64,000 nt of DNA from Actinopolyspora alba (GTDB taxonomy: Bacteria; Actinomycetota; Actinomycetes; Mycobacteriales; Pseudonocardiaceae): the NCBI RefSeq assembly GCF_900112765.1, contig NZ_FOMZ01000002.1:372001-436000 (forward strand), in the 5' to 3' direction. Of this stretch, positions 25,469-34,154 are shown one piece after another. Both the position numbers and the translations under genes were made by a program. Under the pieces are notes generated by a model. The model searched no databases. It saw only the letters and a program-made list of their open reading frames with translations, and had not been told where the DNA came from. Every line of letters starts with the position of its first letter. Position 1 is the stretch's first letter.

Positions 25469-26671
25469 ATGTTCGGCAAAGCTGCCGAGGAACTGCGTGG
25501 CAGGCTGGACGAGATCCGGTCGGCCGGGCTGTACAAGCGGGAACGCGTCCTCGAAACGCCGCAGCGGGCACGCGTGGGAGTCGATTCGGAAGCGGGCAGC
25601 GGCGAGGTGCTCAACCTCTGCGCCAACAACTACCTCGGGCTGGCCGATCACCCGAAGCTGATCGAGGCCGCCAAGAACTCCCTGGACGAGTGGGGACTGG
25701 GGATGGCCTCGGTGCGGTTCATCTGCGGCACCCAGGCCCCGCACAAAGAGCTGGAACGGCGCCTGTCGGACTTCCTGGGCACCGGCGACACCATCCTGTA
25801 CAGCTCGTGCTTCGACGCCAACACCGGGCTGTTCGAGAGCCTGCTCGACGAGCAGGACGTGATCATCTCCGACGAGCTCAACCACGCGAGCATCATCGAC
25901 GGTGTCCGGCTGTGCAAGGCGCGACGTGCGCGCTACGGCAACCGGGACACCGCCGACCTGGAACGAAAGCTGGTCGAGCACGCCGACGCCCGCTACCGGT
26001 TGATCGTCACCGACGGCGTGTTCTCCATGGACGGCTACCTGGCCCCGCTGGACGAGATCTGCGAGCTGGCCGAGCGCCACGACGCGATGGTCATGGTCGA
26101 CGACTCGCACGCGGTCGGCTTCCTCGGGCCCAACGGCGCGGGAACCCCCGAACTGTTCGGCGTCACCGATCGGGTGGACATCGTCACCGGCACGCTCGGC
26201 AAGGCGCTGGGCGGCGCCAGCGGTGGTTACGTGGCGGCGTGGCCGGAGATCGTGGAGCTGCTGCGGCAGCGGTCCCGGCCCTACCTGTTCTCCAACTCGC
26301 TGGCCCCGCCGATCGTGGCCTCCGCGCTGGCCGCGCTGGATCTGGTGGCCTCGGAGCCGGGCATGCGGGAACAGCTGCGCTCCAACAGCGAGTTGTTCCG
26401 CCGCAGGATGACCGAGGCGGGTTTCGACCTGCTCCCGGGGGAACACCCGATCATCCCGGTGATGATCGGCGACGCGGCCGAGGCCAGCCGGATGGCGGAT
26501 CTGCTGCTGGAGGAGGGCGTCTACGTGATCGGGTTCTCCTACCCGGTCGTGCCGCACGGCAAGGCACGTATCCGCACCCAGATGTCCGCGGCGCTGACCT
26601 CGGAGGACGTGGAGAACGCCGTCACGGCGTTCATCCGTGCCCGGGAGAAGGCGGGTAAGCTGGCCGGGTGA
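25469..26671 (+). CDS. kbl: Glycine C-acetyltransferase (2-amino-3-ketobutyrate CoA ligase)
   Basis: A 400-residue PLP enzyme of the alpha-oxoamine synthase family. It cleaves 2-amino-3-ketobutyrate with CoA to glycine and acetyl-CoA. Diagnostic stretches are [50 protein letters not shown] and the PLP lysine in [13 protein letters not shown]. It ends with the usual [16 protein letters not shown]. It is coupled to tdh upstream (three-base gap) and its TGA overlaps the GTG start of the LysR gene, so the regulator is probably part of the same transcript. Confidence 0.95.
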   Translation: MFGKAAEELRGRLDEIRSAGLYKRERVLETPQRARVGVDSEAGSGEVLNLCANNYLGLADHPKLIEAAKNSLDEWGLGMASVRFICGTQAPHKELERRLSDFLGTGDTILYSSCFDANTGLFESLLDEQDVIISDELNHASIIDGVRLCKARRARYGNRDTADLERKLVEHADARYRLIVTDGVFSMDGYLAPLDEICELAERHDAMVMVDDSHAVGFLGPNGAGTPELFGVTDRVDIVTGTLGKALGGASGGYVAAWPEIVELLRQRSRPYLFSNSLAPPIVASALAALDLVASEPGMREQLRSNSELFRRRMTEAGFDLLPGEHPIIPVMIGDAAEASRMADLLLEEGVYVIGFSYPVVPHGKARIRTQMSAALTSEDVENAVTAFIRAREKAGKLAG

Positions 26672-27567
26672 TTGACCCGCGTCGACTGACCGTGCTGCGC
26701 GCACTGGCCGACCACGGCACGGTGCGCGCGGCGGCCGAGACGCTGTACCTCACCCCGTCCGCGGTCTCGCAGCAGCTCACCGCCCTGGAGCAGGAGGCGG
26801 GACAGGCACTGCTGATCCGCCGGGGCAGGCGGGTCGAGCTGACCGCGGCCGGGGAGCTGCTCACCGAGCACGCGAAGGCCGTGCTGGCCGAGGTGGAACG
26901 TGCCGAGGCCAGCATGGCGGCCTGCGCCGCGGGCACCGTCGGACGCGTCGAGGTGGCCTCGTTCGCCTCCGCCATCACGCGCGTGGTGGCGCCGTCCATC
27001 ACCGCGCTGCGTGCCACCGCGCCCGGGGTGACGGTGCTGGTGCGCGACGCCGAGGCGCACAACAGCCTGCTCATGCTGCTGGCCGGCGAGACCGACATCG
27101 CGATCTCGATGGAGTACGGCGCGACCGTCCGGTCCGACGAGGACCGGCTCACCAGGTATCCGCTCTACGCCGAACCGTTCGACGCGGTGCTGCCACCACG
27201 CCATCCGCTCTGCGAGCGGGAGAGCCTGCCGGTGACCGAACTCGGCGAGTCCGACTGGATCGCGCCGCTGCCGGGCAACCCCTGCCGGGAGGTGGCGCAG
27301 ACCTGTTTCGCCGACGCGGGATTCGCCCCACCCATCACCCACACCTCGGACGACTTCCACGCGGTGGTGGCCCTGGTGGCCGCCGGGACGGGCATGGCGC
27401 TGGTACCGCGCAGCGCCATACCCGCCGAGCACGGCGCCGAGGTGCGGCCGTTGCGCGACCGGGTCCCCACCAGGCGGGTCTTCGCGGCCGTGCGACGCGG
27501 CAGGGAGGAGCACCCGCTGCTCCGGCGGGTGCTGGATGCCCTGCTCACCTGCTCCGAAGAGCTCTGA
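26668..27567 (+). CDS. LysR-family regulator following tdh-kbl
   Basis: A 299-residue LysR regulator: N-terminal winged helix ([20 protein letters not shown], then [20 protein letters not shown]) and a substrate-binding-like effector domain (residues about 90-290). GTG 26668 overlaps the kbl stop by four bases (GTGA), a clear operon link. It likely controls threonine catabolism or responds to an amino acid, but the target is inference; LysR regulators usually lie divergently from their targets, so this tandem arrangement is unusual. Confidence 0.9.
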   Translation: MIDPRRLTVLRALADHGTVRAAAETLYLTPSAVSQQLTALEQEAGQALLIRRGRRVELTAAGELLTEHAKAVLAEVERAEASMAACAAGTVGRVEVASFASAITRVVAPSITALRATAPGVTVLVRDAEAHNSLLMLLAGETDIAISMEYGATVRSDEDRLTRYPLYAEPFDAVLPPRHPLCERESLPVTELGESDWIAPLPGNPCREVAQTCFADAGFAPPITHTSDDFHAVVALVAAGTGMALVPRSAIPAEHGAEVRPLRDRVPTRRVFAAVRRGREEHPLLRRVLDALLTCSEEL

Positions 27568-27594
27568 CGGGATTTCGCCATCCCGGTCTCCGTG

Positions 27595-27635
27595 GGTAGT
27601 CGCCTGGTGGAACCTCTCACCCGACTCTCGCCGCG
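27595..27635 (-). repeat. Second dispersed repeat, copy 3 (inverted)
   Basis: Minus-strand reading gives GCGGCGAGAGTCGGGTGAGA, then GGTTCCACCAGGCGAC, a diverged copy of the element at 23745 and 50138. It is separated by 26 bases from palindromic repeat copy 3, as in the composite arrangement near 14,550. Confidence 0.6.
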
Positions 27636-27661
27636 TTGTTGGGCCGGTCGCTTCGGCGCGG

Positions 27662-27682
27662 CGATTTCGCGAGAAATCGACG
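27662..27682 (-). repeat. Dispersed palindromic repeat, copy 3
   Basis: CGATTTCGCGAGAAATCGACG is the inverted orientation of the palindromic repeat family, lying in the 366-base gap between the LysR gene and the Asp23-family gene. That gap contains no supported gene. Confidence 0.8.
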
Positions 27683-27762
27683 CCGCCCCGAAGCCGAACG
27701 GCGGTGCCGACCGCGGGAGCGGTGGGGTTCGGAGCGAGGCGTTGGGGATCCCCCCTCGGGGT

Positions 27763-27802
27763 GGTTCGGCGCGGGGCGGTTCGGCGCGGGGCGGTTCGGC
27801 GC
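27763..27802 (+). repeat. 15-bp tandem repeat, about 2.7 copies
   Basis: GGTTCGGCGCGGGGC is repeated twice exactly (27763-27777, 27778-27792), followed by ten bases of a third copy. It sits about 130 bp upstream of the Asp23-family gene; copy number could vary between strains. Confidence 0.8.
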
Positions 27803-27933
27803 CGTCGGCGCGTGAGATGCGGCATACTCGCGGAACACCCGCGGGTCGGGGAAACGTCCGACGACCGGCGTCCGACACACGGCGGAGGACGGCGAGCAGC
27901 CGCGAATCACGCCAGGCTCGAAAGGAACGGCAC

Positions 27934-28407
27934 ATGGCACAGCAGGACAGCGAGCGGGCCGACAACGACTCCTCCGAGTCCCGGCAGCCCGTCCGGGTGG
28001 GCACTTCGGCCGAATCCTCGGAAGGCAGGACCAGCATCGCCGCCACGGTGGTGCAGAAGATCGCGGCGATCGCGGCGCGCGAGATCTCCGGGGTTCACGC
28101 GATGGGAGGCGGCGTTTCCCGCGCTTTCGGCGCGCTGCGGGAACGCATTCCCGGCGGCAGCGGCACCTCGACCGTCTCGGGCGTGCGGGTCGAGGTCGGC
28201 GAGAAGCAGACGGCGGTGGATCTGGACGTGGTGGTGGAGTACGGCCTGCCCATCGTGGAGCTGACCAGGAGTGTGCGGCGGAACGTGATCGAGTCCGTGG
28301 AACGCATGACCGGGCTGGAGGTCATCGAGGTCAACATCGACGTCAACGACATCCACCTGCCCTCCGAGGACGAGGAGGCGGAACCGGCGTCCTCCCGGGT
28401 CGAGTGA
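27934..28407 (+). CDS. Asp23/Gls24-family envelope stress protein
   Basis: A 157-residue protein of the Asp23/Gls24 (DUF322) family: GRTSIAATVVQKIAAIAARE, then ISGVHAMGGG, the strand VSGVRVEVGEKQTAVDLDVV, VEYGLPIVELTRSVRRNV and GLEVIEVNIDVNDIHLP. A disordered acidic leader of about 30 residues and an acidic tail flank the domain. Members are abundant cytoplasmic proteins linked to alkaline or cell-envelope stress, often membrane-associated through a partner. The start is ATG 27934 with AAAGGAA upstream. No partner is adjacent. Confidence 0.9.
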   Translation: MAQQDSERADNDSSESRQPVRVGTSAESSEGRTSIAATVVQKIAAIAAREISGVHAMGGGVSRAFGALRERIPGGSGTSTVSGVRVEVGEKQTAVDLDVVVEYGLPIVELTRSVRRNVIESVERMTGLEVIEVNIDVNDIHLPSEDEEAEPASSRVE

Positions 28408-28542
28408 GTCGAGCACCCCGGTGAGCACGGCCGGAGCGCGCACACCGTGCTGCGAATGAGGAGCGATACCACCTCCGGGCATGCGCACGGGTGCCCACCG
28501 GTGGTGTGATGCGGAGGAAGGATTCGACGAAAGCGAGCGGCA

Positions 28543-30006
28543 ATGGCGCCTGTGGAACGACAGCTGATCATCGGGGGTGGCTTCCGGGAAGCGGCCGACG
28601 GCCGAAGGACCACCGACAACGACCCCCTGACCGGCGAGGTGTTCGCCACCGTCGCGGCGGCCTCGGTCTCCGATGTCACCGAGGCGGTCGACGCGGCCGC
28701 GGCCGCGTTCGACGAGTGGTCGCGCACCGGGGCTCTGCGGCGCAGGGAGATCCTGCTGCGGGCCGCGGACCTGCTGGGGCAGTACACCGAACAGGCCGTC
28801 GAGCTGATGGCAGGCGAGGTCGGCGGCACCCGGCCGTGGGCGATGTTCAACGTGGAGCTGGCCGCCGACATCCTGCGCGAGGCCGCCGCGTCCACCACCG
28901 GACCGCGCGGCGAGGTGCTCACCTCATCCGACCCCGACGAGTGGAGTTTCGCGCTGCGTCAACCCGCCGGAGTGGTCGCCGCCTTCGCGCCGTGGAACGC
29001 ACCGCTGATCCTCGGCACCCGCTCGTTCGCCACCGCACTGGCCATGGGCAACACGGTGGTGCTCAAACCGAGCGAACAGGCTCCGCTGGCGGCCGGTCTC
29101 TGGCTGGCCGGGATCCTGCGGGAGGCCGGGCTGCCGGACGGCGTGCTCAACGTGGTCACCAACGACAGCGCGGACGGCGCCGAGATCGGCAACGCCCTGA
29201 TCGCCGACCGCAGGGTCCGGCGGGTCAACTTCACCGGATCCACCGAGGTCGGGCGTTCCATCGGTATCGAGGCCGCCCGCCACCTCAAACCCGCGGTGCT
29301 GGAACTGGGCGGCAAGAACTCGGTGCTGGTGCTCGACGACGCCGACCTGGACTACGCGGTGGACGCGGTGACCTTCGGCGCGTTCATGAACGCGGGCCAG
29401 ATCTGCATGTCGGCCGACCGGGTGCTGGTGCCCGAGACGATGCGGGCGGAGTTCGGCGAACGCCTGGGCAAGAAGGTAGCCGGACTCCCCTTCGGCGATC
29501 CCCGGGAGCGGGACACCGTGATCGGCCCGGTGATCGACGAACCGGCCGCGCGGCGGATCGCCTCGCTGGTCGACGACGCACTGGCTCGGGGAGCCGTGGC
29601 GCACTGCGGCGGGCAACCGCCGGAGGGGGCGATGTACCGGCCGACCGTGCTGAGCGAGGTCACACCGGAACACCGGATCCACTCCGAGGAGATCTTCGGC
29701 CCGGTCACCACGGTGCTCGGGTACGAGTCCGTCGAGGAGGCGATCGGGATCGTCAACGACACGCCGTACGGGCTGACCGGTGGCGTGATCACCACCGACA
29801 CCCGGAAGGGCTGGGAGATCGCGCGGCGGGTCGAGACCGGCATCTTCCACATCAACGACCAGTCGGTCGGCGATCAGCCGCAGGCGCCGTTCGGCGGGAT
29901 CAAGGACTCCGGTTTCGGCCACTTCGGCGGGCGCAGCGGCGTCGAGGCGTTCACCGACACCCGCTGGGTCACCTTCCGGGAACGGCAGGCGCGGTACCCG
30001 TTCTAG
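28543..30006 (+). CDS. NAD(P)-dependent aldehyde dehydrogenase
   Basis: A 487-residue aldehyde dehydrogenase. Cofactor fold and active site are visible: FAPWNAPLILGTR, LKPSEQAPLAAG, FTGSTEVGRSIG, the general base in LELGGKNSVLV, the catalytic Cys in AGQICMSADR and EEIFGPVTTVLGY. The best resemblance is to the vanillin/salicylaldehyde/benzaldehyde dehydrogenase branch, but specificity cannot be set by eye. The start is ATG 28543. It stands alone 135 bases after the Asp23-family gene and runs towards the oppositely oriented hut cluster. Confidence 0.9.
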   Translation: MAPVERQLIIGGGFREAADGRRTTDNDPLTGEVFATVAAASVSDVTEAVDAAAAAFDEWSRTGALRRREILLRAADLLGQYTEQAVELMAGEVGGTRPWAMFNVELAADILREAAASTTGPRGEVLTSSDPDEWSFALRQPAGVVAAFAPWNAPLILGTRSFATALAMGNTVVLKPSEQAPLAAGLWLAGILREAGLPDGVLNVVTNDSADGAEIGNALIADRRVRRVNFTGSTEVGRSIGIEAARHLKPAVLELGGKNSVLVLDDADLDYAVDAVTFGAFMNAGQICMSADRVLVPETMRAEFGERLGKKVAGLPFGDPRERDTVIGPVIDEPAARRIASLVDDALARGAVAHCGGQPPEGAMYRPTVLSEVTPEHRIHSEEIFGPVTTVLGYESVEEAIGIVNDTPYGLTGGVITTDTRKGWEIARRVETGIFHINDQSVGDQPQAPFGGIKDSGFGHFGGRSGVEAFTDTRWVTFRERQARYPF

Positions 30007-30128
30007 GCTTGTGGGAGAACTTCGCGTAGCCGGCCGGATAGCCGTCACGTGAGTCGGCGCCCTGCCGCGTTGGGCCCGCTCTTGAGTAGCGCTCCTCCCC
30101 ACTCCGAGGTCGAGTGGTGCGCGTCCGC

Positions 30129-31289
30129 TCAACGTACCGGCTGTCCGGCCCGCCACACCCGGTGGGTCAGTGGAACCCCGGGACGATAGGCCAGCCAGGA
30201 CGCGGCGGGGGCGTCCAGCGCGTGCACATCGGCACGGGCACCCGGACGCAGCACGCCGAGCGCTCCCGAACCGGTGTCACGCCGCAGCGCCCGGGCACCT
30301 CCCCGCGTGGCCGCGTACACCGCCTCGGACACGGTCATCCGCAGTTGCAGCACCGCCGTGGCGACGCAGAACGCCATGGAGGAGGTGTAGGACGAGCCGG
30401 GGTTGCAGTTGGTGGCCAGCGCCACCGTGGCCCCGGCGTCGAGCAGCTCCCTCGCGGGCGGCAGCGGTTGCCGCGTGGACAGGTCGCAGGCGGGCAGCAG
30501 GGTCGCCACGGTCCCCGACCCGGCGAGCGCGGCGATGTCGGAACCGGTGAGGTGCGTGCAGTGGTCCACGCTGGCCGCTCCCAGCTCCACCGCCAGTGCC
30601 ACGCCCGGGCCGGGTTCGAGCTGATTGCCGTGCACCCGCAGCCCGAGACCGCGTTCCCGAGCGGCCAGCAGCACGCGGCGGGACTGCTCGGCGTCGAACG
30701 CCCCGCGTTCGCAGAACACGTCACACCAGGACACGTGCTCGGCGACCGCGTCGAGCATCGGCCCGCACACCAGGTCCAGGTAGTCCTCGGCGTCCCGTTC
30801 GGGGGGCACGAGATGAGCGCCGAGGTAGGTGACCTCGTCCACCTCGGCCGCCGCGATGCGGGCGGCACGCAGCTCGTCCTCGACGGTCAGCCCGTAGCCG
30901 GTCTTGGTCTCCAGCGAGGTCGTGCCCTGCGCGGCCGCCTCGGCGATGTGGGCACGCAGGTTCGCGGCGAGCCGCTCGTCGTCGGCCGCGCGGGTGGCGC
31001 GCACGGTCTCGGCGATCCCGCCCGCGGTGTAGGGCTGTCCGGCCGTGCGGGCGGTGAACTCGGCGGTGCGATCACCGGCGAAGACCAGGTGGGTGTGACT
31101 GTCGACCCAGCCGGGCAGCACGGCACGCCCTTCGAGATCGACGCGGTCGTCGGCCCGCGGCGCGCGCTCGGCCGCACCGACCCAGGCCACCCGGTCCCCT
31201 TCGAGCACCAGGGCCGCGTCGGTCCGGGTTCCCAGTTCCTCGTCGTTGGTGGTCAGCTCGGAGATTCCGGTGATAAGGGTGGACGTCAT
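30129..31289 (-). CDS. hutI: Imidazolonepropionase
   Basis: A 386-residue metal-dependent amidohydrolase opening the imidazolone ring to give N-formimino-L-glutamate, the third step of histidine breakdown. Seen: LPGWVDSHTHLVFAGDR (HxH metal site), TTSLETKTGYGL, TYLGAHLVPPE and ATNCNPGSSYT, all hallmarks of HutI. I take ATG 31289, behind GAGGAA, because conserved sequence starts there. It is the last gene of the leftward hut cluster, 46 bases after hutF. Confidence 0.94.
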   Translation of the reverse strand: MTSTLITGISELTTNDEELGTRTDAALVLEGDRVAWVGAAERAPRADDRVDLEGRAVLPGWVDSHTHLVFAGDRTAEFTARTAGQPYTAGGIAETVRATRAADDERLAANLRAHIAEAAAQGTTSLETKTGYGLTVEDELRAARIAAAEVDEVTYLGAHLVPPERDAEDYLDLVCGPMLDAVAEHVSWCDVFCERGAFDAEQSRRVLLAARERGLGLRVHGNQLEPGPGVALAVELGAASVDHCTHLTGSDIAALAGSGTVATLLPACDLSTRQPLPPARELLDAGATVALATNCNPGSSYTSSMAFCVATAVLQLRMTVSEAVYAATRGGARALRRDTGSGALGVLRPGARADVHALDAPAASWLAYRPGVPLTHRVWRAGQPVR

Positions 31290-31335
31290 CGATCTTCCTC
31301 GCCACGTGGGTGGACTCGCGCGGAAACCTCGCCGC

Positions 31336-32733
31336 TCACGAGTCCTCGACCAGTTCCCGAATGCTTTCGCGCAATGTGCCCGCCACGTCCGGCACGAGCT
31401 GGTGGACGCCCTCGCGGACCACCCGTCTGCCGTCGACGACCACATCGGTCACGTCCCCCGACGTCGCCGCGGTCACAGCGGCACGCGGGGGCACCCCGGC
31501 CATTCGCGGGCTGTCCAGGTCCAGAGTGACCAGATCCGCGCGGGCGCCGAGCTCGATGCTGCCCGCGTCCGGCCAGCCCAGCGCACGATGTCCGGTGCCG
31601 GTGGCCATCATCGTGAGCTCGTCCGGAGAGAAGTGGCCGCGCACCTCGCTGCGCAGCCGCATCCCCGACTCGACGGCACGTGCCTCGGCGAACGGATCGA
31701 TCACCGAGTGCCCGTCACTGCCCAGCGACAGCGGGCAGCCCGCCACCGAGAGCTCGTCGGCCGGACCCGTCCCGTCGGCCAGGTCCGACTCGGTGGTGGG
31801 GCACAGGCACACCCCGGCGCCGCTGCGCCCCAGCCTGGCGATGTCGCCCGCCGCCGGGTGGGTGGCGTGCACCGCCGTGGTGGCTGTTCGCAGCATCCCC
31901 TGCTCCTCCAACAACTGGGTGGGGGTGCGACCGTGCACCGCGAGGCAGGCGTCGTTCTCCGCACGCTGCTCGGACAGGTGAACGTGCAGCGGTACCCCGC
32001 GGGTGCGGGCGAACTCGCGCACCACCGGCATGGCGGCTTTCGGCACGGCCCGCACCGAGTGCAGCGCGGCACCGAGGATCACCCCGTCGTGGCTGCCGTC
32101 GAATCCGTGCACCCGCTGGGCCCACTCGTCCGCGGTGCCGTCGGAGAACCTGGTCTGCACCCCTTCCGGCGGGGAGCCGAAACCGCTGCTGAGGTAGCAG
32201 GTGTCCAGCAGGGTCAACCTGATCCCGGCCTCGCGGGCCGCTGCCACCAGTGCCGCGCTCATCGCGTTGGGATCGTCGTAGCGCTGCCCGCCCGGGGCGT
32301 GGTGCAGGTAGTGGAACTCCCCCACCGCGGTGAACCCCGCCAGCACCATCTCCGCGTAGACCCCCAGGGCCAGCCGGTAGTAGGTGTCCGGGTCCAGTCG
32401 CTCGGCCACGCGGTACATCCGGTCGCGCCAGGTCCAGAACGTGCCGCGTTGCTCCGCTCCCCTGCCGCGCAGCGCGCGGTGGAAGGCGTGCGAGTGCACG
32501 TTCGCGGCACCGGGCAGGGTCAGGCCGCGCAGTCGTGGGGTGTCCGGCGGTGGTTCGACCGCCGGGGTGACCCCGGTGATTCGCGCACCGTCGGTCTCGA
32601 TCAGCACGTCACGGACGGGGCCGTCCTGCAGCCAGGCCCACTCGCACCAGTAGGACATCCGTTCGGGCAGCTCCTCTCGTGTCACGGGCACCGCCTGTTG
32701 TCGAGGCCGACGGACGTCGGGTCCGGCGGTCAT
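31336..32733 (-). CDS. hutF: N-formimino-L-glutamate deiminase
   Basis: A 465-residue amidohydrolase-superfamily enzyme converting N-formimino-L-glutamate to N-formyl-L-glutamate and ammonia (the five-step hut route). Motifs: SYWCEWAWLQDG, GAANVHSHAFHRALRGR (metal HxH), LHVHLSEQRAEN, CLCPTTESDLADG and SLGSDGHSVIDPF. ATG 32733 overlaps the stop of the upstream amidohydrolase (ATGA). A start at the Met of MSYWCEWAW, 25 residues later, is possible. Its presence means the pathway needs an N-formylglutamate deformylase; the coupled amidohydrolase is the only candidate in the cluster. Confidence 0.93.
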   Translation of the reverse strand: MTAGPDVRRPRQQAVPVTREELPERMSYWCEWAWLQDGPVRDVLIETDGARITGVTPAVEPPPDTPRLRGLTLPGAANVHSHAFHRALRGRGAEQRGTFWTWRDRMYRVAERLDPDTYYRLALGVYAEMVLAGFTAVGEFHYLHHAPGGQRYDDPNAMSAALVAAAREAGIRLTLLDTCYLSSGFGSPPEGVQTRFSDGTADEWAQRVHGFDGSHDGVILGAALHSVRAVPKAAMPVVREFARTRGVPLHVHLSEQRAENDACLAVHGRTPTQLLEEQGMLRTATTAVHATHPAAGDIARLGRSGAGVCLCPTTESDLADGTGPADELSVAGCPLSLGSDGHSVIDPFAEARAVESGMRLRSEVRGHFSPDELTMMATGTGHRALGWPDAGSIELGARADLVTLDLDSPRMAGVPPRAAVTAATSGDVTDVVVDGRRVVREGVHQLVPDVAGTLRESIRELVEDS

Positions 32734-33944
32734 CGGCTCCACCGCCGCAGCACCGTCGCGAGCGCTTCGGCACCGGCGTCGCAGTCGGCCGGTTCGGCGT
32801 GCTCCTCCGGAGCGTGACTGACACCGGTGGGGTTGCGCACGAACAACATGCCGGTGGGCATCCGCGCGGCGAGCACCCCGGCGTCGTGCCCGGCGCCGGT
32901 GGGCAGTTCCGGTGCGTCCAACATCGTGGTGAGTTCGTCGCGCAGCGAACCGTCGAAGGACACCGTGTCCGAATAGGACTCCTCGGACAGCCGCACCGAG
33001 CAACCCTCCTCGGCTGCCAGCGCGCCCGCACGGCGGTGGAGCTCGTCGACCATTCCCCTGGTGTCGGCGTCGGTGTGCGCGCGGGCGTCCAGCCAGACGT
33101 CGACCGAGGCGGCGATCACGTTGGTTCCCGACGGGAGCGGCTGGATACGTCCGACCGTGGCTCTGGCGTCGTCGTGGTTCGCGGCGACGCGACGGGCTTC
33201 GGCGACCAGCAGCGAGGCGGGCAGCATAGGGTCCCTGCGGTCGCCCAGTGGGGTGGCTCCGGCGTGGTTGCCCTGTCCGGTGAACCGGAACCGCCACCTG
33301 CCGTGGGCGAGCATCGTCGAGGCCACCCCGACGGGTCGCTGTCGGTGTACCAGTCCCCTGCCCTGTTCCACGTGCAGCTCCAGGAACCGGGACACCCGGG
33401 CCAGGTTGGACTCGTCCGGTCCGGTGTGGTCCGGGTTCTTCCCGGCAGCGCGCATCGCCTCGGCCAGTGTGGTTCCCGAGTCGTCGCGCAGCCCGAGCAC
33501 TCGCTCCGGTGCCACGGTTCCGGCCGCCAGCCGGGAACCCAGGCAGGGGAGCCCGAAGCGCCCGCCCTCCTCCTCCGCGAAGACCACCAGGGCCAGCGGA
33601 CGACCGGGGCGGAATCCCTCGGCACGCAACCGGTCCACCGCGGACAGGGCGCTGACCACGCCCAGCGGCCCGTCGAACTCGCCGCCGCCGGGCACGGAGT
33701 CGAGATGACTGCCGGTCGCGACCGCCCCCTCGCCGGGGCCGGACACTCCGGGTCCCGACCACCAGGCCCAGAGGTTGCCGTTGCCGTCGGGCACGACCTC
33801 CAGCCCCCGTCGTGCGGCCTGTTCGACGAACCACTCGCGCAGCTCGTGCTCCGGGGTTTCGAAGACGTGCCGGGAGTACCCGCCACGGCCGTGGTCCCTA
33901 CCCACTCGTTCGATGTCGGCGAGCAGCTCACTCGGCGTGGACAC
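32730..33944 (-). CDS. M20-family amidohydrolase, candidate N-formylglutamate deformylase of the hut pathway
   Basis: A 404-residue di-zinc amidase of the allantoate/N-carbamoyl-amino-acid amidohydrolase branch of M20. Metal ligands appear in TGSHLDSVPGGGEFDGPLG and EEEGGRFG; LELHVEQGRGL and the dimer-domain GQGNHAGATPLGDRRDP are also conserved. Homologues are usually annotated allantoate amidohydrolase. Here the gene sits between hutU and hutF and is translationally coupled to hutF, while no hutG is present, so hydrolysis of N-formyl-L-glutamate to formate and glutamate is the likely role. That function is inference from context. ATG 33944 with GGAGGGA upstream. Confidence 0.85.
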   Translation of the reverse strand: MSTPSELLADIERVGRDHGRGGYSRHVFETPEHELREWFVEQAARRGLEVVPDGNGNLWAWWSGPGVSGPGEGAVATGSHLDSVPGGGEFDGPLGVVSALSAVDRLRAEGFRPGRPLALVVFAEEEGGRFGLPCLGSRLAAGTVAPERVLGLRDDSGTTLAEAMRAAGKNPDHTGPDESNLARVSRFLELHVEQGRGLVHRQRPVGVASTMLAHGRWRFRFTGQGNHAGATPLGDRRDPMLPASLLVAEARRVAANHDDARATVGRIQPLPSGTNVIAASVDVWLDARAHTDADTRGMVDELHRRAGALAAEEGCSVRLSEESYSDTVSFDGSLRDELTTMLDAPELPTGAGHDAGVLAARMPTGMLFVRNPTGVSHAPEEHAEPADCDAGAEALATVLRRWSR

Positions 33945-34034
33945 CGTTCCCTCCGTTCACTCGCTCCTCGGAGCTTCCCGCTCTCCGGTGGCCGTTGCCG
34001 ATTCCGTTCCCCACCCGTTCCGTTCCCCACTCGG

Positions 34035-34104
34035 CGATTTCGCGAGAAATCGACGCCCACGCGGGGTGTGTGGCGCGGCCGGGCGTCGATTTCTCGCGAA
34101 ATCG
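34035..34104. repeat. Pair of palindromic repeats forming a 24-bp perfect inverted repeat
   Basis: Copies 4 and 5 of the palindromic repeat lie in opposite orientation at 34035-34058 and 34081-34104. The two 24-bp arms are perfect reverse complements around a 22-base loop, and each arm can also fold alone. The pair lies in the 210-base gap between hutU and the amidohydrolase gene inside the hut operon, so it would be transcribed and could stabilise the upstream mRNA or attenuate downstream expression. Confidence 0.85.
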
Positions 34105-34154
34105 ACGCCCACCGATGATCAACCGGGTAGCCCCCGTCAAGGGCCCAGGCTTCG

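Noticed and set aside
24356-26704. 782-codon minus-strand open frame opposite tdh and kbl
   Set aside because: Antisense shadow of two clearly recognised enzymes.
28491-30029. 512-codon plus-strand frame overlapping the aldehyde dehydrogenase
   Set aside because: Different frame of the same strand with Arg/Gly-rich shadow composition; the dehydrogenase frame has all motifs.
31246-32817. 523-codon plus-strand frame across hutI/hutF
   Set aside because: Antisense shadow; His/Arg/Gly-rich, no start signal, contradicts strong minus-strand enzymes.
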